Of a stretch of DNA of 30,817 nt, positions 8,482 to 17,089 are shown in pieces (within the stretch, counting starts at the first letter, position 1; each line of letters opens with the position of its first letter). The notes below the pieces were generated by a model. That model saw only the letters and a program-made list of their open reading frames with translations, made no database searches and was not told where the DNA came from. Where the stretch lies: the IMG/VR virus record IMGVR_UViG_3300035698_003352, positions 1 to 30,817 of that record; one strand, 5' to 3'. The position numbers were made by a program, and so were the translations under genes. Origin of the DNA: a virus.

Positions 8482-8603
8482 AGGCTTGGGAGTGGTGCCT
8501 GGCAACTGGCATCACGTGGGACACGTACTGGTCATTGACACGGTCTGAGGTTGCGGCGCTCGGTGAGGCGCACGGCCGGATTTCCCGGGAACGCAACCGT
8601 TAG
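8430..8603 (+). CDS. Tail assembly chaperone, frameshift extension (TAC-C)
   Basis: 57 residues in the -1 frame, translated only as a fusion to the first part of the gene at 8071. It reads ARADRTERDDLEF, then WEWCLATGITWDTYWSL and an ending GEAHGRISRERNR. Trp/Tyr-rich helices are typical of the chaperone G-T partner that binds the tape measure protein. The full fusion runs from 8071 to 8603 with the shift at 8424-8430. There is no good independent start codon or ribosome site. Stop TAG at 8601-8603; the tape measure start is 15 bases on. Confidence 0.82.
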   Translation, partial: ARADRTERDDLEFDLCVEAWEWCLATGITWDTYWSLTRSEVAALGEAHGRISRERNR

Positions 8604-8618
8604 ATGAGGGGGTGAGCT

Positions 8619-10832
8619 ATGGCGTCAAAGTCCACGATCGAGGTGAAGATCCTCGGTGACAATAAGGGTCTGGCGAAGTCGCTCGGTGCCTCGCAGTCAA
8701 TGATTGGTGGCTGGGCCGGCAGTGTCGGCAAGCTCGCCGTCCTTGGTGTTGCTGCCGTTGGCGCTGCGGGAGTCGCTGCCGCTACCGGGCTGTTCAAGGT
8801 CGGGCAGTCGTTCGATACCGAGTTCGACAAGATCCGCGTCGGTACCGGCGCGACCGGTGACGCGCTCGTTGGCCTACAGGATTCGTTCAAGAACGTCCTG
8901 TCGACGGTGCCGGCGTCGTTCGGTGATGCCGGTTCGGCGATTGCGGACCTGAACACCCGGCTCGAACTGACAGGCAAGCCGCTCGAAGACCTCGCCGGTC
9001 AGTTCATCAACCTGTCGCGCATCACGAAGACCGACGTTGCAGCGAACGTCGACAACCTCACACGCACGTTCGGTGACTGGGGTGTCTCGACCGAGGACCA
9101 GGCGGCAACACTCGACAAGCTCTACCGGGCGTCACAGGCGTCCGGTATCGGCATCGACGAGCTGTCGCAGTCGATCGTCACGGCAGGCGCCCCGCTCCGC
9201 AACCTCGGCTTCAGCCTCGACGAGTCCGCTGCCCTGCTCGCCCAGTTCAACAAGACAGGCGTCAACACGGACACGGTCATTGCCGGATTGAAGGCTGGTG
9301 TCGGCAAGTTGGCGAAGGCCGGCGAACCGGTGCCTGAGACGTTCTCTCGCATCGTCGACGAGATCACCGCTATGGGACCGGGCACCGAGGCAACCGGGCT
9401 CGCGATCGAGCTGTTCGGTCAGCGCGCCGGACCCGACATGGCCGACGCCATCGCGGGCGGCAAGTTCGCCATAGACGACATGCTCGCTGCCATCCAGGGC
9501 GGCACGGACACGATCAACGGGGCAGCGGCCGATACGGCCAGCTTCTCGGAGAAGTGGCTGATGTTCAAGAACAAGGTGCTCGTCGGTCTCGAGCCGTTGG
9601 CGACGAAGGTGTTCGACGCTGTCGGCGACGCAATGGACGACATTGGTCCGAAGGTTGAGCCGATCATTGGATGGTTTGCCGTGGCGATCCCTCGCGCCGT
9701 TGAGACGGTTCGCCCGATTGCGCAGTCCGTCATGGCTGCCATCGTGACCGCTTCAACCGCTGTCGTTCAATGGTTCCAGACGAACTGGCCGACGATCCAG
9801 GCGACGATCCAAACGCTTGTCGATTTCTTCCAGACGAAGGCTCTACCGATCATCCAGGAGGTCATCGGGTTCATCGTCACCACGTTCGGTGAGATGAAAG
9901 CATGGGTGGACGTCAACTGGCCCGCCATTCAGGAGACGATCTCTGGTGTCATCGAGGCGATCAAGGTCATCATCGACACGACCACCCAGATCATCACGGC
10001 GATCTGGGAGACGCACGGCGAGCGGATTCTGTCATTCATCTCGACGGTATGGGACACGATCAAGACGGTCATCGACGCGGCTATCACGGTCGTTCGCGGT
10101 GTGATCAACACGGTGACGTCGTTGATTCGTGGCGACTGGGAAGGCGTCTGGAACGGCATCAAGACGATCCTGTCGGGCGTGTGGGATGGCATGAAGGCGC
10201 TTGTCAGTGCTGCGGTTGATGCGGTGAAGCTGACGATCACGTTGGCGCTCGACGGGATCAGGGTTGCATGGTTCGCCGTCTGGGGTGCCATTGCGACGTT
10301 CATTGATCAGAAGTGGGAAGCCATCAAGGGTTTCGTCAGGTCTGGCGTGGATGCTTTGGTCGGGTTCGTAAAAGGTATCCCTGGCTCGATTGCTTCGGCG
10401 GCGTCCGGTGCGTTTGATGCGATCTGGACGAACTTTAAACAGGTCATCAACCGGGTCGTCGACGCTTGGAACAACCTGTCGCTGCCAGGTTTCACGATTG
10501 GCGGCTGGGACCCCCCTGGCCCTGGCCCGTCGTTCCCGTCGATCACCATTCCGAGCGTCGGCACTCCGAACATTCCGCGCTTGGCGTCGGGTGGTTTGGC
10601 GTTCTCGCCGATGTTGGCGATGGTCGGCGACAACCGTAACGCTCGACGTGACCCTGAGGTCATTGCGCCGGGGTCGATGATCTCGCAGATTGTGCGCACC
10701 GAGCTTGACCGTGGTGGTCGGGGTGCGTCGGATCGGCCGATCACACTCGTCATCGAGGGCCGTCCGTTCTCGGCGATGATCCAGTCCCATGAGGCGGCTC
10801 AGGTCGCAGAGTTGATGGCAGGTGTGCGATGA
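8619..10832 (+). CDS. Tape measure protein
   Basis: 737 residues, the longest gene in the window, with GAGGGGGTGAG just upstream. It sets tail length and is ejected with the DNA. Residues about 25-60 are a hydrophobic, glycine/alanine-rich segment. About 65-280 match the TP901-type tape measure core (PF10145), with FDTEFDKIRVGTGATG, ITKTDVAANVDNLTRTFGDW and GIDELSQSIVTAG. The rest is amphipathic helix with regularly spaced Trp (NWPTIQATIQ, NWPAIQETIS, TVWDTIKTVID), the tape repeats. A proline/glycine stretch (about 625-650) precedes a C-terminal domain with ASGG. At 737 residues it predicts a fairly short tail. Confidence 0.94.
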   Translation: MASKSTIEVKILGDNKGLAKSLGASQSMIGGWAGSVGKLAVLGVAAVGAAGVAAATGLFKVGQSFDTEFDKIRVGTGATGDALVGLQDSFKNVLSTVPASFGDAGSAIADLNTRLELTGKPLEDLAGQFINLSRITKTDVAANVDNLTRTFGDWGVSTEDQAATLDKLYRASQASGIGIDELSQSIVTAGAPLRNLGFSLDESAALLAQFNKTGVNTDTVIAGLKAGVGKLAKAGEPVPETFSRIVDEITAMGPGTEATGLAIELFGQRAGPDMADAIAGGKFAIDDMLAAIQGGTDTINGAAADTASFSEKWLMFKNKVLVGLEPLATKVFDAVGDAMDDIGPKVEPIIGWFAVAIPRAVETVRPIAQSVMAAIVTASTAVVQWFQTNWPTIQATIQTLVDFFQTKALPIIQEVIGFIVTTFGEMKAWVDVNWPAIQETISGVIEAIKVIIDTTTQIITAIWETHGERILSFISTVWDTIKTVIDAAITVVRGVINTVTSLIRGDWEGVWNGIKTILSGVWDGMKALVSAAVDAVKLTITLALDGIRVAWFAVWGAIATFIDQKWEAIKGFVRSGVDALVGFVKGIPGSIASAASGAFDAIWTNFKQVINRVVDAWNNLSLPGFTIGGWDPPGPGPSFPSITIPSVGTPNIPRLASGGLAFSPMLAMVGDNRNARRDPEVIAPGSMISQIVRTELDRGGRGASDRPITLVIEGRPFSAMIQSHEAAQVAELMAGVR

Positions 10833-12334
10833 CGACGACGACACTTACGCCGGACGGCGTTGACGGCACTCACGGCACCGTAACCGTGTTCGGTGGCGGC
10901 ACGTCTCACGCCGCCATTGCCGACGTAACTGACGCCAAGTACGTCCGGTACCAGATACGGCAGTCGTACACGTTGAGCAACTTCACGATCCCGGCCGGAG
11001 CCGTGACGAAGTCGTATCAATTGATCATCAGGGCGCGGACGCCGTCCACCAATGCCGGCATTGGCCTGCAGCTCTGGCCGGGTTACCCTAGTCAAATCCT
11101 ACGCCGACCGATCGGCACGGCATTTGCCACTTTCGCTGGGACGGTTCGGCCGTACACCTTCGCTCAGGCTGATCTCAACAACGTTGAGTTCAACGTCTTT
11201 AACTACTACTACAGCTACGATCCCGCCGAGTACGTCGAGGTGTCTCGGGCTTACCTTGAACTCACGTACGTTGCCAAGCCGGTCACGGTGGTCAACGCCG
11301 TCTCGCCCGACCCGTACACGGCTTCAACGATGGTCCCGGTTTCGTGGGTCAACACCCTCGACGCTGACGGCGGTGGTCAGACGACGTTCCGGGTTCGCGT
11401 GTTCACCGACGCCCAATACGGCGCGGGTGACTTCGACCCAGCAACGTCCGAAGCAACGTTCGACTCCGGCACCGTTCTGAGCTCGTCAACGTCCACGTCT
11501 GTCGGCCCACTACTGACCGGTGACACGTACCGGGCTTACGTGCGCGTCCACCAGACAGTCAACGGCGAGCAGCACCGGTCGGACTACGCGTTCGATCAGT
11601 TCGAGCTCGACGTGTCCACGGCGGACGTTTCGACCGTGACGGCGACACCGGCGAACGCTTCGGGCCGAATCGCTGTTTCCGTGGCGCATGACGGAACCTC
11701 GGAGGACTGGAGCCTCGTTGAAGTTCAGCGTTCGTTCGATAGCGGCGTGACGTGGGCCTACGTCCGCAGTGCTGCGAGAGTCAACGCAACCGGTGACGCC
11801 GACACGTTCACGGTTCAGGACTACGAGACGGCCAACGGGCAGTCCGTCATCTACCAGGCTCGCGCGACGTGGTTCTCCTCCGACCTGCCGATTACCGGGG
11901 CATGGGTTCAGTCTTCGTCGACGTCATGGTCGAGCGCCTCGGCGTGGTTGAAGTCTCCGAACAACTCAACCAAGAACCTGATCATCGACGTCGAGGAGCC
12001 GTTCGTTACCCGTTCGTTCAACGTTCGCGCCGGCCAGTTCGACGTGATCAACCGCGCCGCCCCGATCGTCATATCCGACGTCCTGTCGACGCCCGCTTCG
12101 ACGCTTGTTGTCGTCACGCGTGAGGCGGGCGAGTACGAAAGCCTGATCAGCCTCATCCGTGACATGGTGCTGCTGTACCACCCGACCGACTGCGAAGGCG
12201 GCACGACCGCCCGCTACCTGTCGGTGCTGTCAGTGTCAGAGACGCCACAGCAGGTCCGCAACAAGGTCAGCCGGGTTTGGTCGGTCGGCTACGTGGAGGT
12301 CGCCCCGCCCGCAGACCCGAACGCGAGCACCTGA
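10829..12334 (+). CDS. Minor tail protein with beta-sandwich domains
   Basis: 501 residues, ATGA overlap with the tape measure gene. Three beta-rich regions are visible: about 1-150 (jelly-roll-like, Tyr/Asn-rich around FNVFNYYYSYDP); about 152-262 and 265-355, which read like fibronectin-III repeats (VVNAVSPDPYTASTMVPVSW; VTATPANASGRIAVSV). The C-terminal about 110 residues (REAGEYESLISLIRDMVLLY... ending RVWSVGYVEV) resemble the end of other actinophage distal-tail proteins. It likely forms part of the tail tip and contacts the host surface or adjoining tail proteins. Confidence 0.75.
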   Translation: MTTTTLTPDGVDGTHGTVTVFGGGTSHAAIADVTDAKYVRYQIRQSYTLSNFTIPAGAVTKSYQLIIRARTPSTNAGIGLQLWPGYPSQILRRPIGTAFATFAGTVRPYTFAQADLNNVEFNVFNYYYSYDPAEYVEVSRAYLELTYVAKPVTVVNAVSPDPYTASTMVPVSWVNTLDADGGGQTTFRVRVFTDAQYGAGDFDPATSEATFDSGTVLSSSTSTSVGPLLTGDTYRAYVRVHQTVNGEQHRSDYAFDQFELDVSTADVSTVTATPANASGRIAVSVAHDGTSEDWSLVEVQRSFDSGVTWAYVRSAARVNATGDADTFTVQDYETANGQSVIYQARATWFSSDLPITGAWVQSSSTSWSSASAWLKSPNNSTKNLIIDVEEPFVTRSFNVRAGQFDVINRAAPIVISDVLSTPASTLVVVTREAGEYESLISLIRDMVLLYHPTDCEGGTTARYLSVLSVSETPQQVRNKVSRVWSVGYVEVAPPADPNAST

Positions 12335-13470
12335 TGCGCCAAGTCTTCGCGTTCGGCGACACCGGCATGACGGGCACGATGACAGCCGAGACGATGTTCG
12401 ATCAGATCGTGTCGGAGTCGCATCGCATGGTCGCCCGGGCCGACGTCATCTTCAACGGTGAAGTCATTGAGGAGAACCTCCCGATCACTGGCGGGAAGGT
12501 TGACTACGACCGCACAGCGGCACGCCTAGCACGCTTGAGCGGTCTGACGGTGGCCGACCCGACACGTCTGCCGTCGTCGACCGGCGACAGGCTGGCCCCG
12601 TACGGCTACGAGTTGCAACTGTGGCGCGGTGTCGCTGCCGGTGAAGGTTCGCTCCTGGTTCCGCTCGGGGTGTTCCCGATCCAAACGTCACTGATGGACG
12701 GGATCACGCTCGGCACGTCGATCACCGCCGAGGACCGTTCACGGCGCGTGTCGGACGCACGTTTCGAGGACACCTACCAGGTGACCGCGGGAACGAACTA
12801 CGGCACAGCGATCATCGACCTGATCTCCGATGGTGTGCCCGGCTTGACGTTCCTGTTTCCGTCAGTGTCGTTCACCACGCCGCTGCTCACGTTCACGTCC
12901 GACCTCGACAGGTGGACCCAGGGCGCTGCCAAGATGGCGCGCGACATCGGCATGGAGGTCGTCTTCGATGGCCTCGGTCGGTGCCTACTGCGTCCCGAGC
13001 CGACGTTCGCCGGAACCCCGGTGTTCACCGTCTCCGAGGGCTCGAACCTGACGGCGGTTGATCTGTTGCAGGATCGTGGACCGGCGTTCAATAAGGTGAT
13101 CGCTGTTAGCTCGAATGCTTCACTGGACGAGCAGTTCCGCGGCGAAGCGTTCGACAACGACAGCTCGTCGCCCACCTACTTTTTCGGCCCGTTTGGTCGT
13201 AAGCAGCGGTTCTATCCGTCGCCGTTCATTGGCTCGACGGCTCAAGCCGAGTCGGCGGCGTCGGCGATCCTGGCATCGAACATCGGTGTGGCCCGCACGT
13301 TGTCGGCCTCGATGGTCGCCAATCCTCGCCCCGAGCCTGCCGACGTGATCGCGATGAAGCGTGAAGTTCTCGGCATCGACTCGCTGCACATCATCGACGG
13401 TCAGTCCGTTGGCCTGTCACCCGGTGAGGACATGCCGTTGACGGTCCGATCGCAACAGGAGGCGTCGTGA
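12334..13470 (+). CDS. Minor tail protein with DUF5047-like N-terminus
   Basis: 378 residues from ATG 12334, a one-base overlap (TGATG) with the previous gene; an ATG at 12277 in frame would lie inside that gene. The N-terminal 120 residues (SESHRMVARADVIFNGEV, GGKVDYDRTAARLARLSGLT, LAPYGYELQLWRGV, VPLGVFPI) follow the pattern of DUF5047, found in tail-tip proteins of actinophages. The remainder contains segments like tail-associated hub proteins (DRGPAFNKVIAVSS; GPFGRKQRFYPSPF). Probably a tail hub or baseplate component downstream of the tape measure gene. Confidence 0.72.
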   Translation: MRQVFAFGDTGMTGTMTAETMFDQIVSESHRMVARADVIFNGEVIEENLPITGGKVDYDRTAARLARLSGLTVADPTRLPSSTGDRLAPYGYELQLWRGVAAGEGSLLVPLGVFPIQTSLMDGITLGTSITAEDRSRRVSDARFEDTYQVTAGTNYGTAIIDLISDGVPGLTFLFPSVSFTTPLLTFTSDLDRWTQGAAKMARDIGMEVVFDGLGRCLLRPEPTFAGTPVFTVSEGSNLTAVDLLQDRGPAFNKVIAVSSNASLDEQFRGEAFDNDSSSPTYFFGPFGRKQRFYPSPFIGSTAQAESAASAILASNIGVARTLSASMVANPRPEPADVIAMKREVLGIDSLHIIDGQSVGLSPGEDMPLTVRSQQEAS

Positions 13471-13925
13471 GTCTTGCCCGTGCGTTGATGAACACAAGCG
13501 ACGGGCCTCCCGGTCGCGTCGCGTACGGCACGGCCACCGGTCGGAACACTGTCGCGATCGAGGGCGACGCGACTCCGGTGGTGTTGCCTGCTCTGTCGTC
13601 CGTGACGACCGGCGACTATTGCGCGATCTGGATCTCCGCCACCGACGCCCTGATCCTCGGCAAGGTCGGAGCCGAAGTCACGGTGTCGGGTAGTCCGGCT
13701 TTGACGCTGGACGCCAGCGGGATCGGGACGATCACTTTTGGCGTCACGTTCGCCGTTGCTCCCACCGTTGTCCTGACCATGCGGTTGGACTCAGGTTTGC
13801 AACGTACCGCTCACCTGATGACGAATTCCACGACTTCGTGCAATGTTCGCTGTTTCGTTGGCGCTGCGCAGGAGGGCGCAGTCACCAGGAGCGTCCACTT
13901 CATTGCCATCGGCACACTGGCATGA
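13467..13925 (+). CDS. Minor tail protein: OB-like domain plus H-type lectin-like domain
   Basis: 152 residues, GTG start overlapping the previous stop (GTGA). The first about 70 residues (GTATGRNTVAIEGD, GDYCAIWISATDALILGKV) look like the small OB-type barrel found in actinophage tail proteins. Residues about 85-152 carry the H-type lectin pattern (PF09458): ITFGVTFAVAPTVVLTM, then SCNVRCFV and the closing strand SVHFIAIG. H-type lectins bind sugars such as GalNAc in animals; related domains occur in tail fibres. A role in host glycan binding is inferred. Confidence 0.65.
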   Translation: MSLARALMNTSDGPPGRVAYGTATGRNTVAIEGDATPVVLPALSSVTTGDYCAIWISATDALILGKVGAEVTVSGSPALTLDASGIGTITFGVTFAVAPTVVLTMRLDSGLQRTAHLMTNSTTSCNVRCFVGAAQEGAVTRSVHFIAIGTLA

Positions 13926-14104
13926 CTGATCGGCGTCTCACCGAGGCGGGCGACCTTCGGCTGTTGGAGTCCGGCTCGACCCGACTTCTTGAGCGGGCGC
14001 TGGTTGCCGTTGCGTGGGTCGTCGGCGGCGTCTACCGGGCGGCACGCGTCGCCGGCACATACCGAGCACAACGGGTTTCAAGCACCTACAGGGGGCCAGG
14101 ATGA
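13922..14104 (+). CDS. Small basic protein in the tail-tip cluster
   Basis: 60 residues from ATG 13922 (ATGA overlap with the gene before, ATGA overlap with the gene after). It has a short repeat-like opening (LTEAGDLRLLESGSTRLLE), a hydrophobic patch (LVAVAWVVGGVYRA) and a Tyr/Arg tail with a GTYR repeat. Proteins with LLESG repeats and such tails are seen among actinophage minor tail genes. Function unknown. Confidence 0.6.
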   Translation: MTDRRLTEAGDLRLLESGSTRLLERALVAVAWVVGGVYRAARVAGTYRAQRVSSTYRGPG

Positions 14105-14430
14105 GTGGAAGATTCAACTACGGGGCAGGCGACGAGGAACCGTCGATCCGTCTGCCGTGGCAGGAGGAGGTCGTTGACACTCCTGGCACGTACGCCGACC
14201 TTGACCTGTCGTCGGGCTTCACGTTCGCTCTCACGTTGACGAAGCAGGGCGCGACCACCAGTTCACCCTCGGCGACGTTGACCGGTGGTGTCGGCTACGT
14301 CGATGTCGTCTGGGCTGCCGGTGACCTGGCGCTCGCCCCTGGCGTGTGGCGCCTCAACCTGACGGCCACGACGGGTGGACGCGATCGCAAGTATTCGCCC
14401 GACAGCCCGCCGTTCATCGGCATTTCGTAG
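14101..14430 (+). CDS. Minor tail protein, small beta-sandwich
   Basis: 109 residues from ATG 14101, with AGGGGG upstream and ATGA overlap. Alternating hydrophobics (YADLDLSSGFTFALTLT, GYVDVVWAAGDLALAPGVW, RLNLTATTGGRD) match the immunoglobulin-like single-domain proteins that attach to phage tail tips. The pattern W-R-L-N-L-T-A-T with the preceding loop is typical of BppU-like N-terminal domains. Function inferred from position and fold only. Confidence 0.55.
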   Translation: MSGRFNYGAGDEEPSIRLPWQEEVVDTPGTYADLDLSSGFTFALTLTKQGATTSSPSATLTGGVGYVDVVWAAGDLALAPGVWRLNLTATTGGRDRKYSPDSPPFIGIS

Positions 14431-14439
14431 GAGCTTTGT

Positions 14440-15408
14440 ATGGCAGATTCCAAGATCAGCGGATTACCCGACCTCGCGGAGACACCGAACGCCGCCGACC
14501 TGTTCGAGGTCGTTGACGTTTCCGATACGACCGACGCGGCGACCGGCACGAATAAGCAGGTGACGCGCGCTAACCTCGTCGGCGGTCTCGCCTCCTCGGC
14601 GCAGGGTGCCCTGGCTGACTCGGCGCTACAGCCTGCCGATGTCGGCACCGCCGCAGCCGCCGCCGCTACTGACTTCGACGCCGCCGGATCGGCTGCTGCG
14701 GCACAGGCTGCGTCTCAGCCCGCCGCCGCCGTACTGACCGCCACGACGGCATCGTTCACGACGGCGGATGAGACGAAGCTCGACGGCATCGAAGCATTGG
14801 CCGACGTGACGCCCACAGCGGATTTCGCCACGGCCCTGCAGGGAGCGAAGGCTGACACGGCGACACAGCCGGGTGATCTGGCTGCTGTCGCTACGACGGG
14901 CGCTTACGCCGACGTGACGGGTACGCCGACGCTGGGGACTGCTGCCGCTCAAGATGTGTCGGCGTTCGCGACGGGCGCTGAGGGTGACTTGGCTGCGACG
15001 GCGCTACAGCCCGCCGATGTCGGTACGGCCGCAGCGGAGGATGTGGGGTTCTTCGCCACGGCCGCTCAAGGCACGCTCGCTGCTGCCGCACTGCCGAAGG
15101 TGCAGACGATCCGTGCGGTCGCCACCACCACGGACACGCTCGTCATCGGCGACATGGACAACATCGTCCGTTCGACCGGGGCGACCTCGGCGACGATCAC
15201 TGTCCCTCCGGCCTCGGCTGTGACGTGGGTGGTCGGTCGATCGATCCGCATTCGTGGTGCAGGTGCTGGCATCGTGACACTCGCCCAGGGTGCAGGTGTG
15301 ACGGTCAACGCCACACCGTCGCGAGTGTTCCGGGCCCGGCACTCCGAGGCCGTGATCACCTACATCGGTTCGGATGTTTGGGACGCGTCGGGCGACTTCG
15401 CAACATGA
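14440..15408 (+). CDS. Tail fibre protein with alanine-rich repeats
   Basis: 322 residues. The N-terminus (ADSKISGLPDL...) is the well-known start of many phage tail fibre proteins and probably anchors to the tail. Residues about 45-225 are a low-complexity Ala/Asp/Thr shaft with repeat units ALQPADVGTAA (twice) and FTTADETKLDGIEALADVT, a motif common in fibre shafts. The C-terminal about 95 residues are a beta-rich domain (ATITVPPASAVTWVVGRSIR, VIGDMDNIVRST, AVITYIGSDVWDASGDF) like the N-acetylmuramidase-free caps of fibres. It probably contacts the host surface. Confidence 0.78.
   Translation: MADSKISGLPDLAETPNAADLFEVVDVSDTTDAATGTNKQVTRANLVGGLASSAQGALADSALQPADVGTAAAAAATDFDAAGSAAAAQAASQPAAAVLTATTASFTTADETKLDGIEALADVTPTADFATALQGAKADTATQPGDLAAVATTGAYADVTGTPTLGTAAAQDVSAFATGAEGDLAATALQPADVGTAAAEDVGFFATAAQGTLAAAALPKVQTIRAVATTTDTLVIGDMDNIVRSTGATSATITVPPASAVTWVVGRSIRIRGAGAGIVTLAQGAGVTVNATPSRVFRARHSEAVITYIGSDVWDASGDFAT
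14622..15037 (+). repeat. Direct DNA repeat within the fibre shaft
   Basis: Two nearly identical blocks, starting GCGCTACAGCC, lie about 377 bases apart (first at about 14622-14657, second at about 15000-15036) and encode the two ALQPADVGTAA units. The similarity at the DNA level, including third codon positions, shows recent duplication or homogenisation and makes shaft-length change by recombination possible. Confidence 0.6.
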
Positions 15409-16157
15409 GCAGGTTCGCTGGCATCATCGCCTCGTCGCACGTCCCTGCCGCTGGTGGATTCAACCCTCAAACCGACATCACGTGGGAGCATCTGTGGTGG
15501 TGCGAGTCCACTGATTTCATTGCGGAAGGGTACGCAAACGGCAACGAGATCACGTCGTTTCCTGACTCGTCGGGGACCGCGACACTCACACCAGCATCAT
15601 CGGGGTCGGGTCCGCTGTATGTGTCGTCCGACAGCAACTTCGATGGGAAACCTTCCGCAGCATTCACACTCGATAGTGACGGTTCCGTTGCCACACTTGA
15701 TGCCACGGTGAGTACCCCGTTGACTGTGGTGTTTATCGCCCGATCCGACGTCACGGACACGGGCAGACGAGGCATTTTGGGTAACGGCACCGCCGCCCGT
15801 GTCCGCACCAGTGCTTCGGGCGCGGGTGAGTGGAGAGCGGAAACTGCAACGGGCTCCCTTCGAGAGAGTACGAAGCTGGCGGGCACTTCGACGGCCCCGG
15901 TGTTCTGCGAAGCCGTTTTTGCTGGTGCGTCATCGAAGCTGCGTGAGGACGGCACCACGCTTGCCACGGGCGATCCTGGCACCACGTCGCTCGCCACAGC
16001 CTTCGGAGTCAACACTTACGGCGACAACACATCCCAACTTGGTCTCCCGATTGACTTCGTGCTCATCGGGGTCTATGACGGCGACATCACTGCGCATGGC
16101 GAGTACGCCAACTTCAAGACGTGGGTCACCGACCACTACGGAATCACGATCGCATGA
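15405..16157 (+). CDS. Tail protein, concanavalin A/LamG-like lectin fold (probable)
   Basis: 250 residues from ATG 15405 (ATGA overlap with the fibre gene). N-terminal segment ITWEHLWWCESTDF, then WSSN-type strands: AAFTLDSDG, STPLTVVFIARSDV, GILGNGTAARVRTS, REDGTTLATGDPGTTSL and the ending GVYDGDITAHGEYANFKTWV. The order (polysaccharide-binding strands, a central loop and a closing LIGVYDG... block) matches phage tail proteins with a LamG/ConA-like domain. Probably receptor or carbohydrate binding, inferred. Confidence 0.6.
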   Translation: MSRFAGIIASSHVPAAGGFNPQTDITWEHLWWCESTDFIAEGYANGNEITSFPDSSGTATLTPASSGSGPLYVSSDSNFDGKPSAAFTLDSDGSVATLDATVSTPLTVVFIARSDVTDTGRRGILGNGTAARVRTSASGAGEWRAETATGSLRESTKLAGTSTAPVFCEAVFAGASSKLREDGTTLATGDPGTTSLATAFGVNTYGDNTSQLGLPIDFVLIGVYDGDITAHGEYANFKTWVTDHYGITIA

Positions 16158-17089
16158 GCACGATCACCGCCGACGTCGGCGCAGCGCTGGGGATCTCGCC
16201 GCTCTCCCGAATGGCCTACAGCTACGCGCCGGGCGGACACGCCGACCTCGTCGCTATGGACCGCCGCTGGCAGTGGACGTCCCTGCACCCTGAGATGATT
16301 CGCCGCCACCTGGCCGCGTACTTTTCACACCCCGGCACGGTCATCACCGGCCACGACGACAACGGCCTACCGATCCTCGTCACCCCGATGGGCTTGGAAG
16401 GTGCAGGACGCAAAGCCGGAGAGCCAGCACGCCTCAACTTCTGGTCACGCAACAGCCGCACCCACCTGCCAGGCCGACCGTCACGCAGCACCCCCGAGGG
16501 TCGCGCCTGGCTGGAGCCCGGCATGGCGTCGATTGCGTACCCCGGCACCAGCGTTCACGAGGTTGACACGTACCAGGGTCACTGCTTGGCCGTCGACTCG
16601 ATCGGATGGCAGGACGGATGGTTCGGCGAGAACGTTGCACGGTTCGGGCTCAAGACGTTCTGGAACGTCAACCGGGAACCGTGGCACACGCAGCCGTACG
16701 GCTACGGCAACTCGAAGAGCGAACTACAGGCCGACCTCGCCAGGTTGGGACTCCACGCCACCGTGCTCCCCGTCATCCCTCTCGCAACACCCCATCCCCA
16801 GCCGACATCCAAGCCGACACCGCTCGATCCCGAGGAGGACGACATGCCCCGCTACACGTTCAGCCACCCCCAATTCGCGGAATGGTTCCTGTGCGGCTCA
16901 GCCCCGGCGGTCAACGCATCACGCGAGACCGTCCAGGCAGCCAACGTCCCGCACATCGAGGCCGCCCACGTTGGCGAGCTTGAAGGGTACGCCCGACAGG
17001 CCGGACTCACCCACCTGACACGCGCCGACACGAAAGCGCGAATCCCACTCGATACGGCGCTCGGCCGACTGCGATCGGCCAAGTCATGA
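16154..17089 (+). CDS. Endolysin, M15-type peptidase
   Basis: 311 residues from ATG 16154 (ATGA overlap). Zinc peptidase residues of the M15 type are visible: H135 (in TSVHEVD), D148 (in GHCLAVDS), E175 and H178 (REPWHTQP; PWHxQP is a strong marker of D-Ala-D-Ala carboxypeptidase/L-alanyl-D-glutamate peptidases). The H-to-D spacing is wider than canonical. A proline/threonine-rich linker (about 206-228) leads to a C-terminal region (about 231-311) that may bind the cell wall. It would cleave peptidoglycan peptides at the end of infection. Placement before the membrane proteins supports a lysis cassette. I see no second lysin. Confidence 0.78.
   Translation: MSTITADVGAALGISPLSRMAYSYAPGGHADLVAMDRRWQWTSLHPEMIRRHLAAYFSHPGTVITGHDDNGLPILVTPMGLEGAGRKAGEPARLNFWSRNSRTHLPGRPSRSTPEGRAWLEPGMASIAYPGTSVHEVDTYQGHCLAVDSIGWQDGWFGENVARFGLKTFWNVNREPWHTQPYGYGNSKSELQADLARLGLHATVLPVIPLATPHPQPTSKPTPLDPEEDDMPRYTFSHPQFAEWFLCGSAPAVNASRETVQAANVPHIEAAHVGELEGYARQAGLTHLTRADTKARIPLDTALGRLRSAKS

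Noticed and set aside
10032-10844. Leftward 270-codon frame opposite the tape measure gene
   Set aside because: Arg/Asp-rich composition typical of an antisense shadow; the tape measure protein is clear on the other strand.
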